Assembly (NCBI RefSeq): GCF_901827205.1
Contig: NZ_LR594675.1
Span: 744,001 to 808,000, forward strand
DNA: 64,000 nucleotides
DNA from: Variovorax sp. PBS-H4
GTDB taxonomy: Bacteria; Pseudomonadota; Gammaproteobacteria; Burkholderiales; Burkholderiaceae_C
Direction of reading: 5' to 3'
Shown here: positions 47,313 through 55,409 of the stretch, piece by piece
Layout of the letters: every line of letters starts with the position of its first letter
Position numbering within the stretch: position 1 is the first letter of the stretch
The notes under the pieces: generated by a model
Told to the model about the DNA's origin: nothing
The model's database searches: none
The model's input: only the letters and a program-made list of their open reading frames with translations
Position numbers and translations under genes: made by a program

Positions 47313-49343
47313 ATGAACTCCCCGACCCAGGTGCTCGGCGCCTGCCCCCACGATTGCCCCGACACCTGCTCCCTCGTGACCACCGTGCAGGACGGGCGGG
47401 CCGTCAAGCTTCAGGGGAATCCGGCGCATCCCCATACCGCCGGCGTGCTGTGCACCAAGGTCTCGCGCTATATCGAACGCAATGAGCACGCCGAGCGGCT
47501 GCTGCACCCCATGAAGCGCGTCGGCCCCAAGGGCAGCGGCCGATTCGAACCCGTGAGCTGGGACGCGGCGCTCTCCGACATCGCCCATCGTCTGAATGTG
47601 CTAAGCGAGAACAATTCGTCAGAATCGATTCTGCCCTACAGCTATGCAGGAACGATGGGTCTTGTGCAAGGCGAGTCGATGGATCGTCGTTTTTTCCACA
47701 AGCTCGGGGCCTCGCTGCTGGATCGAACGATTTGTTCGACCGCCGGGGGTGAGGCCTTAAGTTTTACCCTTGGCGGAAAGGTTGGGATGCGGGTCCAATT
47801 CTTTGCCGAGGCACGACTGATCCTGATCTGGGGCAGCAACTCGATCGCCAGCAACCTGCATTTCTGGCGCCATGCGCAGGCCGCGAAGCGCGCCGGTGCC
47901 AGGCTGGTGTGCATCGACCCGCGCCGGACCGAGACCGCGGACAAATGCGACGAGCACATCGCGCTCCTGCCCGGCACTGATGCGGCGTTGGCATTCGCGC
48001 TCATGCACGAGCTGATCGTCAACGACTGGCTGGACCATGACTACATCGAGCGCCACACCCTCGGCTGGCAGCGGCTGCGCGAGCGCGCGTTGCAGTGGCC
48101 GCCCGCCCGCGCCGCCGCCGTCTGCGGTGTGCCGGAGGCGCAGATCGTCGCGTTGGCGCGCGCCTATGGCACGACGAGGCCGGCCGCCATCCGGCTCAAC
48201 TACGGCATGCAGCGCGTGCGCGGGGGCGGCAACGCCGCGCGCGCCATCGCCTGCCTGCCGGCGCTGGTCGGCGCCTGGCGCGAGCGTGCGGGCGGGCTGC
48301 TGCTGAGCAGCTCGGGCCAGTTCCCGGTCGACCGCGCCACGTTGCAGCGGCCCGACCTGCTGGCGGGGCGGCGCCCGCGCACCATCAACATGAGCGCCAT
48401 CGGCGATGCGCTGCTCGACACCGCGAAACCGATCCGGGCGCTGGTGGTCTACAACAGCAACCCGGTGGCCGTCGCGCCGGACTCGTCCAAGGTGGTGGCG
48501 GGGTTCGCGCGGGAGGATCTGTTCACCGTGGTGCTCGAGCAGTTCCAGACCGACACGGCAGACTATGCCGACTACCTGCTGCCGGCGACCACCCAGTTGG
48601 AGCACTGGGACGTCCACACCAGCTACGGCCACACCGATGTGCTGCTCAACCGGCCCGCGCTGGCGCCGCGCGGCGAGGCGCGCAGCAATGCCTGGGTATT
48701 CCGCGAACTGGCCCGCCGCATGGGCTTCGACGAGCCCTGCTTCTCCGACGACGACGAGGCGCTGTGCCGCAGCGCCTTCGCGCCCGGCGCGATCGATGTC
48801 GAGGAACTGCAGGCCCAGGGCTTCACGAGCCTGAAGCTTGCGGAGGCGCCGTTTGCCGAAGGGGGTTTTCCCACGCCCTCGGGTCGCTGCGAATTCTTCA
48901 GCGCGCGCCTCGCGGCCCAGGGCCAGGACGGACTGCCCGACCACGTCCCCAACTACGAGCCGGCCGGCAGCTCGACGGAATTTCCGCTCGCGATGATCTC
49001 GCCGCCCGCGCGCAATTTCCTCAACTCGACTTTCGTGAACGTGAAGAGCCTGCGCGCAATCGAGGGCGAGCCGCTGCTCGAGATCCACGAGGACGATGCC
49101 GCCGCGCGCGGCATCGTCGACGGCGCGATGGTGCGCGTCTTCAACCGCCGCGGCGAGCACCGCTGCCGCGCCGAGGTCTCTCGCCGCGCGCGGCCCGGCG
49201 TGGTGCACGGGCTGGGCGTCTGGTGGCGCAAGCTCGGCGCCGACGGCACCAACGTCAACCAGCTCACCAGCCAGCGACTGACCGATATCGGCCGCGGGCC
49301 CACCTTCTATGACTGCCTGGTCGAGGTGGCGCCGGATGTTTGA
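47313..49343 (+). CDS. Molybdopterin-dependent oxidoreductase with 4Fe-4S cluster
   Basis: A 676-residue cytoplasmic DMSO-reductase-family enzyme. The N-terminal cluster motif is Cys11-x3-Cys15-x3-Cys19-x27-Cys47 (ACPHDCPDTCSL...GVLCTKV). Then come RFEPVSWDAALSDIAHRL, LILIWGSNSIASNLHFWRHAQAAKRAGARLVCIDPRRTETA (cofactor binding), and the C-terminal cofactor domain (MVRVFNRRGEHRCRAEV, NQLTSQRLTDIGRGPTFYD). No Tat signal. The start MNSPTQVLG is chosen over a short upstream extension. Codons from about 47590 to 47825 are strikingly less GC-rich than the rest. Substrate unknown. Confidence 0.9.
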   Translation: MNSPTQVLGACPHDCPDTCSLVTTVQDGRAVKLQGNPAHPHTAGVLCTKVSRYIERNEHAERLLHPMKRVGPKGSGRFEPVSWDAALSDIAHRLNVLSENNSSESILPYSYAGTMGLVQGESMDRRFFHKLGASLLDRTICSTAGGEALSFTLGGKVGMRVQFFAEARLILIWGSNSIASNLHFWRHAQAAKRAGARLVCIDPRRTETADKCDEHIALLPGTDAALAFALMHELIVNDWLDHDYIERHTLGWQRLRERALQWPPARAAAVCGVPEAQIVALARAYGTTRPAAIRLNYGMQRVRGGGNAARAIACLPALVGAWRERAGGLLLSSSGQFPVDRATLQRPDLLAGRRPRTINMSAIGDALLDTAKPIRALVVYNSNPVAVAPDSSKVVAGFAREDLFTVVLEQFQTDTADYADYLLPATTQLEHWDVHTSYGHTDVLLNRPALAPRGEARSNAWVFRELARRMGFDEPCFSDDDEALCRSAFAPGAIDVEELQAQGFTSLKLAEAPFAEGGFPTPSGRCEFFSARLAAQGQDGLPDHVPNYEPAGSSTEFPLAMISPPARNFLNSTFVNVKSLRAIEGEPLLEIHEDDAAARGIVDGAMVRVFNRRGEHRCRAEVSRRARPGVVHGLGVWWRKLGADGTNVNQLTSQRLTDIGRGPTFYDCLVEVAPDV

Positions 49344-49352
49344 GGTGCTCGA

Positions 49353-50495
49353 ATGAGCAAAGGGCGCGCTGCTCTGGCTGCCGTGGCCGCGCTGGCCGTG
49401 GCCGGCTGCGCCGACCTGGGCTACTACTGGCAGTCGGCCAGCGGCCACCTGGCGCTGATGCGCGCGGCGCGGCCGGTGCCGCAGTGGCTGCAGGACCCTG
49501 CCGCCAGCGACGCGCTTAAGGCCAAACTGGCGCTGACGCAGCGCATCCGCCGCTTCGCAGTCGCCGAGCTCGGCCTGCCGGACAACCCGAGCTACAAGGC
49601 CTACGCCGACCTGCACCGGCGCGCCGCGATCTGGAACGTGGTGGCAGCGCCCGCGCATTCGCTCACCCTCAAGACGTGGTGCTTTCCGGTCGCGGGTTGC
49701 GTCGGCTATCGGGGCTACTACGACGAGGCGGCGGCGCGCGCAGAGGCCGCCACCCTGGTCGCTCAGGGCCTGGAAGCGGCCGTCTACCCGGTGCCGGCCT
49801 ACTCCACGCTGGGGTGGATGAACTGGGCTGGCGGCGACCCGCTGCTGTCCACCTTCATCGGCTACCCGGAAGGCGAACTGGCCCGCATCGTGTTCCACGA
49901 GTTGGCGCACCAGGTGCTTTACGTGTCGGGCGACACGATGTTCAACGAGTCCTTCGCGACCGCGGTAGAGCGCATCGGGGGCGCCCGCTGGCTGCAGACG
50001 CAGGCCGGCGAGGCGGCGCGCCTCGAATACGCACAGTTCGACAGCCGGCGCCAGCAGTTCCGCGCCCTCACGGCCGCCACCCGCCGGGTGCTTTGGGACA
50101 TCTACGCTTCGAAGGAGGCGCAGGCCGGCGACTGGGCCACGGTCGATGCGCAGAAGAAGGCTGCGATGGAAGATTTTCGCCAGCGCTATGCGGCCCTGCG
50201 CGCCGGCTGGAGCGGCCCGCGGCAGGGCGCCTACGACGGCTGGGTGGCACGCGCCAACAACGCGCTGTTCGGCGCGCAGGCTGCGTACGACGAACTGGTG
50301 CCCGGCTTCGAGGCGCTGTTCGAGCGGGAAGGACACGACTGGCCGCGCTTCTATGCGGCAGTCAAGCGCCTGACCGCGCTGCCCAAGGACGAGAGAACGC
50401 TGGCGCTGCGGACTGGGGATGCCGTAGCGCCCTCGGCCCGCAGGCCGACCGAAGAACCCGGCCGAGGCGGCCGACAGGGAGGGCCCGGTGCCTGA
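49353..50495 (+). CDS. Zinc-dependent aminopeptidase lipoprotein
   Basis: A 380-residue lipoprotein (ALAVAGCADLGYYWQS, lipobox VAGC) of the DUF/Aminopep family. Conserved features: YYWQSASGHLALMRAARPV at the mature N-terminus, RAAIWNVVAAPAHSLTLKTWCFPVAGCVGYRGYY, and the zinc site RIVFHELAHQVLYV with a downstream Glu in FNESFATAVERIGG. It should cleave peptides at the periplasmic side of a membrane. It starts ten bases after the oxidoreductase stop and overlaps the PHA-system gene by eight bases. Confidence 0.87.
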   Translation: MSKGRAALAAVAALAVAGCADLGYYWQSASGHLALMRAARPVPQWLQDPAASDALKAKLALTQRIRRFAVAELGLPDNPSYKAYADLHRRAAIWNVVAAPAHSLTLKTWCFPVAGCVGYRGYYDEAAARAEAATLVAQGLEAAVYPVPAYSTLGWMNWAGGDPLLSTFIGYPEGELARIVFHELAHQVLYVSGDTMFNESFATAVERIGGARWLQTQAGEAARLEYAQFDSRRQQFRALTAATRRVLWDIYASKEAQAGDWATVDAQKKAAMEDFRQRYAALRAGWSGPRQGAYDGWVARANNALFGAQAAYDELVPGFEALFEREGHDWPRFYAAVKRLTALPKDERTLALRTGDAVAPSARRPTEEPGRGGRQGGPGA

Positions 50496-50823
50496 AATCC
50501 ACATCGAACGCAGCCATCGACTCGGTATCGAGGCCGCACGCGCAATTGCGCGCAAATGGGTCAGCGAGGTCGAGCAGGACTATGGGCTTTCTTGCAGCTA
50601 CGAGGAAGGCCAGGCCCTTGACATCGGCCGCTTCAGCCGCGCCGGCATCGACGGCAGCGTGGAGGTCAGCGGCGACAGCCTCAAGCTGCGGGCGACGCTC
50701 GCCGGCCTGTTCGCGGGCTTCAGCGGGCAGATCGAGGAGCGCCTGCGGCAGAAGCTGGACGACCTGCTGGGCCGCCCCGACGACGAGGTCGACGACGGCT
50801 ACAACGACAAGGACTGGCGCTGA
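50488..50823 (+). CDS. Polyhydroxyalkanoic acid system family protein
   Basis: A 111-residue protein matching the PHA granule-region family: MPEIHIERSHRLGIEAARAIARKWVSEVEQDYGLSCSYEEGQ, then GRFSRAGIDGSVEVSGDSLKLRATLAGLFAGF and an acidic end (DDEVDDGYNDKDW). It starts with GTG after AGGGAGGG. Homologues occur beside phasins and PHA synthases; here a phasin gene lies 2 kb to the right. The molecular function is not known. Confidence 0.85.
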   Translation: MPEIHIERSHRLGIEAARAIARKWVSEVEQDYGLSCSYEEGQALDIGRFSRAGIDGSVEVSGDSLKLRATLAGLFAGFSGQIEERLRQKLDDLLGRPDDEVDDGYNDKDWR

Positions 50824-50850
50824 GGGCCGCGCCGGCGCTGCTGCTGGCGC

Positions 50851-51108
50851 TCAACCGCGCAGCGACTCGATCAGGTCGATGTATGCCTGCTTGGCCTCGT
50901 CCGCACTCAGGCCCTTCCGGGCGGTCCAGGTGTCCCACTTGGCGCGCGCAACGATGTCGCTGAAGCTGGGCTTCTTTTCGGTGTTGTCGCCCAGTGTCGC
51001 CTGCTTGAACAGGCCGTAGATCTTGAGCAGCGTCGGATTGTCCGGGCGCTCCGCAAGCAGTTTGGAGTTGGCCTGGGCGGCTTCGAACTGGGCGTTCAGG
51101 TCGGACAT
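50851..51108 (-). CDS. Acyl-CoA-binding protein
   Basis: An 85-residue four-helix ACBP. The family's ligand residues are visible: LNAQFEAAQANSKLLAERPDNPTLLKIYGLFKQATLGD and ARAKWDTWTARKGLSADEAKQAYIDLIESL, including the conserved Tyr, Lys and Trp of the acyl-CoA site. It buffers or delivers long-chain acyl-CoA in the cytosol. It lies at the end of a leftward group with a TPR protein, a TetR gene and a phasin gene, which fits lipid/PHA handling. Confidence 0.95.
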   Translation of the reverse strand: MSDLNAQFEAAQANSKLLAERPDNPTLLKIYGLFKQATLGDNTEKKPSFSDIVARAKWDTWTARKGLSADEAKQAYIDLIESLRG

Positions 51109-51172
51109 GGTGTGGATGGGTTGCCTGGGGCCCGCATCTTAAGTGACGAGTTCGTCGATAAAGACGAGAGCC

Positions 51173-52003
51173 TCAGTCGGACAACCCTGCGCGCGCCAGT
51201 TCGACGTCCAGCCGCTCGCGCGCATCGGCCGGGTCCACAGTGGCCGCCGTTTCATACAGGCGGGTAGCGTCGGCCAGGCGCGCATCGCCTTCGAGCATGA
51301 GCAGGCCGCGGGCATATTCCATCAGTGCGCCGGGCGAGCGCGGGTGAAGCGCCAGGCCGCGCTCGAAAAGCACCAACGCGGTCTCGGCGCGCACGCCGTA
51401 GGTCATGCGGCCGACCAGCGCACCGACCTTGTCGATGACCTCGGCATGGAAGGCCGCGAGCGCCACATGGGCTGCGGCGTGCTGGGGCTCCAGTGCAATC
51501 ACGCGTTCGAGCGCGCCCTTCACCTTGGTGCCCAGGCCCTGTGCCAGCGCCCGTGCCACGCTGATGCCCTGGCTGTAGCGGCCCAGGGCATAGGCTTGCC
51601 AGTAGAGCGCGTGGCAGTTGTCCGGCTCCTCGGCCGCCTGGGCGGCGGCACGCTCGGCCACCTGCTTGAACAGCGTCTGCCGCATCGCCTCGCGTGGCTC
51701 GAGGTAGTTGGCATAGATGGCCGTGGCCTGGTTGGCCAGCATCAGCCCGTCGCCGCCGTGCCGCAGTCCCAGGTTGGCCGCGCGTTCGAAGTCGCCGCTG
51801 TGGTAGAGCGCCCACCCCTCCGCCAGCGGGCCGGGTGGCGGTGGCGGCAGCGCATGCGCGACGTGCAGCTTCGCCCAGTGCTGCAGCACGCTGGCCGCAT
51901 CGAAGCGCGGCGTGTCCCTGTAGGGCATCTGGACCCATGGCTCCCAGGCAGGCACCGCGCCGGTCGCCAGCAGCGAGAGGGGTTGCAGATCGGGATGGGC
52001 CAT
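51173..52003 (-). CDS. TPR-like helical repeat protein
   Basis: A 276-residue soluble protein with helical repeats of the TPR type (LAEGWALYHSGDFERAANLGLRHGG, HALYWQAYALGRYSQGISVARALAQGLG, ETALVLFERGLALHPRSPGALMEYARGLLML). No signal peptide. The relation to TatT (TRAP-associated T protein) is superficial. It starts seven bases after the TetR stop, so they are in one unit. Its job is unknown; a protein-interaction role in the PHA/lipid group is a guess. Confidence 0.72.
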   Translation of the reverse strand: MAHPDLQPLSLLATGAVPAWEPWVQMPYRDTPRFDAASVLQHWAKLHVAHALPPPPPGPLAEGWALYHSGDFERAANLGLRHGGDGLMLANQATAIYANYLEPREAMRQTLFKQVAERAAAQAAEEPDNCHALYWQAYALGRYSQGISVARALAQGLGTKVKGALERVIALEPQHAAAHVALAAFHAEVIDKVGALVGRMTYGVRAETALVLFERGLALHPRSPGALMEYARGLLMLEGDARLADATRLYETAATVDPADARERLDVELARAGLSD

Positions 52004-52010
52004 GCTGTGC

Positions 52011-52685
52011 TCAGACGGTTGTCGGCTGATCTTCGCCTGCGTAGGCGTCGCTCAGCGTAAGCAAATGCCGCCGCTGCTCGGCGTCGAGATAGGGCGCGAG
52101 CAGATGCAGCGTGTGGTGCGCGCCGCGCAGCAGGGCGCTCTGGGCATGGCCGGGCTCCAGGGCTTCCCGCGGGTTGCGCACGTACTCGTAGCTCAGCCAG
52201 TAGGTCAGCACCACGACCATGCTCTGGGCGAGTGGATCGACCTCGGGCGCGTCGATGTCCAGGTGACCCGACCGGCTCATGCCTGCGAGCAGCGCCCGGA
52301 TTGCGCGCGCCTTGTTCTGGAGCACCAGCTGGAACTGCGTCTCCAGATGCCGGTTCTTGGAGAGCAGGTCGTTGAGGTCGCGGTACAGGAATCGGTAGCG
52401 CCAGATCAGCTCGAACAGGCTGTGCATGAAGAACCAGGCGTCTTCCACGTCGCGCACGCCGTCGCTCGCGTGCAGCAGCTCGTTGAGCTCGGCCTCGTAG
52501 TTCTCGAAGAGCCGGTTGATCAGCTCATCCTTGGCGGGATAGTGGTAGTAGAGATTGCCGGGACTGATGTTGAGCTCGCCGGCCACCAGGGTGGTCGAGA
52601 CGTTCGGCTCCCCGAACCGATTGAACAGGTCCAATGCGGCTTCGAGGATGCGTTGTGCAGTGCGGCGTGGCGCCTTCTTGGCCAT
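52011..52685 (-). CDS. TetR family transcriptional regulator
   Basis: A 224-residue TetR protein. N-terminal DNA-binding part: RTAQRILEAALDLFNRFGEPNVSTTLVAGELNISPGNLYYHYPAKDELINRLFENY, followed by a helical C-terminal domain rich in aromatic residues (AWFFMHSLFELIWRYRFLYRDLNDLLSKN), suited to a fatty-acyl-type ligand. The NISPGNLYYHYPAK recognition helix resembles the PsrA/FadR-like lipid regulators. It stands upstream of the TPR gene and downstream of the phasin; a 12-bp palindrome precedes it. Confidence 0.88.
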   Translation of the reverse strand: MAKKAPRRTAQRILEAALDLFNRFGEPNVSTTLVAGELNISPGNLYYHYPAKDELINRLFENYEAELNELLHASDGVRDVEDAWFFMHSLFELIWRYRFLYRDLNDLLSKNRHLETQFQLVLQNKARAIRALLAGMSRSGHLDIDAPEVDPLAQSMVVVLTYWLSYEYVRNPREALEPGHAQSALLRGAHHTLHLLAPYLDAEQRRHLLTLSDAYAGEDQPTTV

Positions 52686-52754
52686 GAGCTCGTAGCCCCC
52701 GGTTTGTCTCCTGAAGCCACTCTAGCGCAAGTCCCCGCCCCCGGGGCGATTGCT

Positions 52755-52766
52755 GCACTGCAGTGC
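52755..52766. promoter_or_regulatory. Palindrome GCACTG-CAGTGC upstream of the TetR gene
   Basis: A perfect 12-bp palindrome within TTGCTGCACTGCAGTGC, 70 bases before the TetR start and just after the phasin stop. TGC-rich sites of this look are bound by PhaR in other PHA producers, which gives a reason to test it; the TetR itself is the other candidate. Confidence 0.4.
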
Positions 52767-52795
52767 GTGCCGCGGCCGATCAAGGCCGCCTAGGA

Positions 52796-53290
52796 TCAGG
52801 CGTCGCCGCTCGGCTTGCGCCGCCGCGAAGGCTTAGCCGCGGCTCCGGCCGGATGGCGCGCGGCCGTCTTCCGTGGCGCTCGCGCGGGCCGGGCGGCCGG
52901 TTCCTTGCGCATGAGCTGGGCTTCGAGCGCTTCGACCCGCGCCTGCAGTGCCGCGACCTCCTGGGCGGAGGGCATGCCGAGCTTCTCGAGCGCGCGCGCC
53001 ACGCGGTCTTCGAAGATGGACTCGAGCTTGCCCCATCCACCTGCGGCGCGGCTGCCGAATTCGCTGGCGAAGCCGGCCATCCGGGCCTGGGCCTGGGCCA
53101 GTGTTTCTTCGGCGGCGTGCTGGGTTTTCTTCTGCACGCCAACGCCGTCCTTCACCAGTGCCTCGAAGGCCTTGCTGCCCTCCTGCTGCATCTTGGCGAA
53201 GGCACCGAGGCCCGCGAGCCAGATCTGCTGGGCGGAGTCCTTGATGCGGTCGGTCTTGTCGTCGGGTTTGTCGTCGTCCGTGCTGGCCAT
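52796..53290 (-). CDS. Phasin / PHA granule-associated protein
   Basis: A 164-residue phasin of the PhaI/PhaF type. The N-terminal half is the helical granule-binding part (DSAQQIWLAGLGAFAKMQQEGSKAFEALVKDGVGVQKKT). A coiled-coil segment follows (SAQEVAALQARVEALEAQLM), then an Ala/Lys/Arg/Pro-rich, histone-like tail (AARPARAPRKTAARHPAGAAAKPSRRRKPSG) that in PhaF proteins binds DNA. It coats PHA granules and may tether them to the nucleoid. The ATG follows CGAGGAAAAC. Confidence 0.88.
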   Translation of the reverse strand: MASTDDDKPDDKTDRIKDSAQQIWLAGLGAFAKMQQEGSKAFEALVKDGVGVQKKTQHAAEETLAQAQARMAGFASEFGSRAAGGWGKLESIFEDRVARALEKLGMPSAQEVAALQARVEALEAQLMRKEPAARPARAPRKTAARHPAGAAAKPSRRRKPSGDA

Positions 53291-53398
53291 GGGTTTTCCT
53301 CGAAATTCAAGGAGGCACTCTAGCTGCGCAGGGCGCACTCCGTTAGGCACGGGCCTCTAGGTGTGTCGTGACGTTGTGCAGTGGGATAATCACCGCAT

Positions 53399-53416
53399 GA
53401 CCGCCTCTCGGCGGTC
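53399..53416 (+). other. Leader hairpin before rfbB
   Basis: GACCGCC-TCTC-GGCGGTC then TTTC, a perfect 7-bp stem 24 bases before the rfbB start. A GATAAT hexamer (53385-53390) just upstream could be the -10 of the polysaccharide operon, so the hairpin would lie at the 5' end of the message. Confidence 0.4.
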
Positions 53417-53440
53417 TTTCTCCACAACAAGGGAAGATTC

Positions 53441-54502
53441 ATGATCCTGGTTACCGGCGGCGCCGGATTCATCGGCGCCAACTTCGTGCTCGATTGGCTC
53501 GCCCAGGGCGACGAGGCCGTGGTCAACCTCGACAAGCTCACCTACGCCGGCAACCTCGAGACCCTGGCCTCGCTCGAGAACGACCCCAGACACATCTTCG
53601 TGCAGGGCGATATCGGCGACAGCGCCCTGGTGGACCGCCTGCTCGCCGAGCACCGCCCGCGGGCGGTGCTCAACTTCGCGGCCGAGTCGCACGTGGACCG
53701 CTCGATCCACGGACCTGAGGATTTCGTGCAGACCAACGTGCTGGGCACCTTTCGCCTGCTCGAATCCGTGCGCGGCTACTGGAGCGCCTTGCTCCAGGAG
53801 CAGAAGACCGCCTTCCGCTTCCTCCATGTCTCGACCGACGAGGTCTACGGCTCGCTGTCGTCCAGCGACCCCGCTTTTACCGAAGAGAACAAGTACGAGC
53901 CCAACAGCCCCTACTCGGCCAGCAAGGCCGCCAGCGACCACCTGGTGCGCGCCTGGCACCATACCTACGGTCTGCCGGTGCTCACCACCAACTGCTCGAA
54001 CAACTACGGGCCCTTTCATTTCCCTGAAAAGCTGATCCCGCTGATGATCGTCAACGCCCTCGCCGGCAAGCCGCTGCCGGTTTATGGCGACGGTATGCAG
54101 GTGCGCGACTGGCTCTACGTGAAGGACCATTGCAGCGCCATTCGCCGCGTGCTCGAGGCCGGCAAGCTGGGCGAGACCTACAACGTCGGCGGCTGGAACG
54201 AGAAGCCAAACATCGAGATCGTGCACACCGTGTGCGCACTGCTCGACGAATTGCGCCCGCGTGTCGATGGCCGCGGCTACAAGGAGCAGATCACCTTCGT
54301 GACCGACCGCCCCGGCCACGACCGGCGCTACGCCATCGACGCGCGAAAGCTCGAGCGCGAGCTGGGCTGGAAGCCGGCCGAGACCTTCGACAGCGGCATC
54401 CGCAAGACCGTCGAGTGGTACCTGGACAACGCCGCGTGGGTGCGCAACGTGCAGAGCGGCGCCTACCGCGACTGGGTGAAGAAGCAGTACGAGGCCGCAT
54501 GA
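53441..54502 (+). CDS. rfbB: dTDP-glucose 4,6-dehydratase
   Basis: A 353-residue SDR enzyme, second step of dTDP-L-rhamnose synthesis. NAD motif VTGGAGFIGANFV, then LNFAAESHVDRSIHGPEDFVQTNVLGT, the catalytic STDEVYGSL (Thr-Asp-Glu) and YSASKAASDHLV (Tyr-x3-Lys), and NNYGPFHFPEKLIPLMI, all intact. It converts dTDP-glucose to dTDP-4-keto-6-deoxyglucose, also the substrate for the FdtA/QdtA route downstream. A strong ribosome site (AAGGGAAG) precedes the ATG. First gene of the surface polysaccharide cluster; overlaps rfbD by four bases. Confidence 0.97.
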   Translation: MILVTGGAGFIGANFVLDWLAQGDEAVVNLDKLTYAGNLETLASLENDPRHIFVQGDIGDSALVDRLLAEHRPRAVLNFAAESHVDRSIHGPEDFVQTNVLGTFRLLESVRGYWSALLQEQKTAFRFLHVSTDEVYGSLSSSDPAFTEENKYEPNSPYSASKAASDHLVRAWHHTYGLPVLTTNCSNNYGPFHFPEKLIPLMIVNALAGKPLPVYGDGMQVRDWLYVKDHCSAIRRVLEAGKLGETYNVGGWNEKPNIEIVHTVCALLDELRPRVDGRGYKEQITFVTDRPGHDRRYAIDARKLERELGWKPAETFDSGIRKTVEWYLDNAAWVRNVQSGAYRDWVKKQYEAA

Positions 54503-55389
54503 AGGTATTGCTGCTGGGCAAGACGGGGCAGGTGGGCTGGGAGCTGCAGCGCAGCCTGGCGCCGCTCGGCGAACTGGTCGCGCTGGACTCCAAGAGCACC
54601 GAGTTCAATGCCGACTTCCGCGACCCGGAACGCGTGGCGCAGACGGTGCTCGCGCTGCGCCCCGACGTGGTCGTCAATGCTGCCGCGCACACGGCCGTCG
54701 ACAAGGCCGAGAGCGAGCCCGAGCTTGCGCGCACGCTGAATGCCACCGCGCCCGGTGCCATCGCCCAGGCCGCCCAGCAGGTCGGCGCGCTGATGGTCCA
54801 CTACTCCACCGACTACGTGTTCGATGGCAGCGGCGAGCGGCCCTGGCAGGAAGACGATGCCACCGCACCCCTCAGCGTGTACGGGCGCACCAAGCTCGAG
54901 GGCGAGCAACTGGTCGCCGCCCATGCCTCGAAGTACCTGATCTTCCGCACCAGCTGGGTCTATGCCGCGCGCGGCGGCAACTTTGCCAAGACCATGCTGC
55001 GCCTGGCTAAAGAGCGCGAGCGCCTGACCGTGATCGACGACCAGTTCGGCGCGCCCACCGGCGCCGAACTGCTCGCCGACGTGACGGCCCATGCCGTCCG
55101 CGACACGCTGCGCGATCCGGCGAAGGCCGGGCTGTATCACCTGGCGGCCGGCGGCGAGACCACCTGGAATGGCTATGCGCGCTTCGTGCTTGCGCAGGCC
55201 GAGGCGGCTGGCGTCGCGCTGAAGGCCGGGCCCGCCATGGTCGACGCGGTGCCGACCAGCGCTTTTCCCACCCCCGCCACGCGGCCGCACAATTCGCGCC
55301 TTAGTACCCTGAAGCTGCAGTCCACTTTCGGCCTCAGCCTGCCGTCCTGGCAGACCGGCGTCGCGCGCATGCTGCACGAGACGCTCTAA
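54499..55389 (+). CDS. rfbD: dTDP-4-dehydrorhamnose reductase
   Basis: A 296-residue SDR enzyme for the last step of dTDP-L-rhamnose synthesis. MKVLLLGKTGQVGWELQRSLAPLGE is the NADPH fold; NAAAHTAVDKAESEPELA, VHYSTDYVFDGSGERPWQEDDATAPLSVYGRTKLEGE (with Thr, Tyr-x3-Lys) and FRTSWVYAARGGNFAKTML match RmlD. It starts in an ATGA overlap with rfbB. Confidence 0.96.
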   Translation: MKVLLLGKTGQVGWELQRSLAPLGELVALDSKSTEFNADFRDPERVAQTVLALRPDVVVNAAAHTAVDKAESEPELARTLNATAPGAIAQAAQQVGALMVHYSTDYVFDGSGERPWQEDDATAPLSVYGRTKLEGEQLVAAHASKYLIFRTSWVYAARGGNFAKTMLRLAKERERLTVIDDQFGAPTGAELLADVTAHAVRDTLRDPAKAGLYHLAAGGETTWNGYARFVLAQAEAAGVALKAGPAMVDAVPTSAFPTPATRPHNSRLSTLKLQSTFGLSLPSWQTGVARMLHETL

Positions 55390-55409
55390 CTCACCACCGG
55401 AAAGAATCC

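Noticed and set aside
53362..53390. A full promoter for rfbB
   Set aside because: A GATAAT hexamer is present but no convincing -35 box at the right distance; kept only as a possibility with the leader hairpin.
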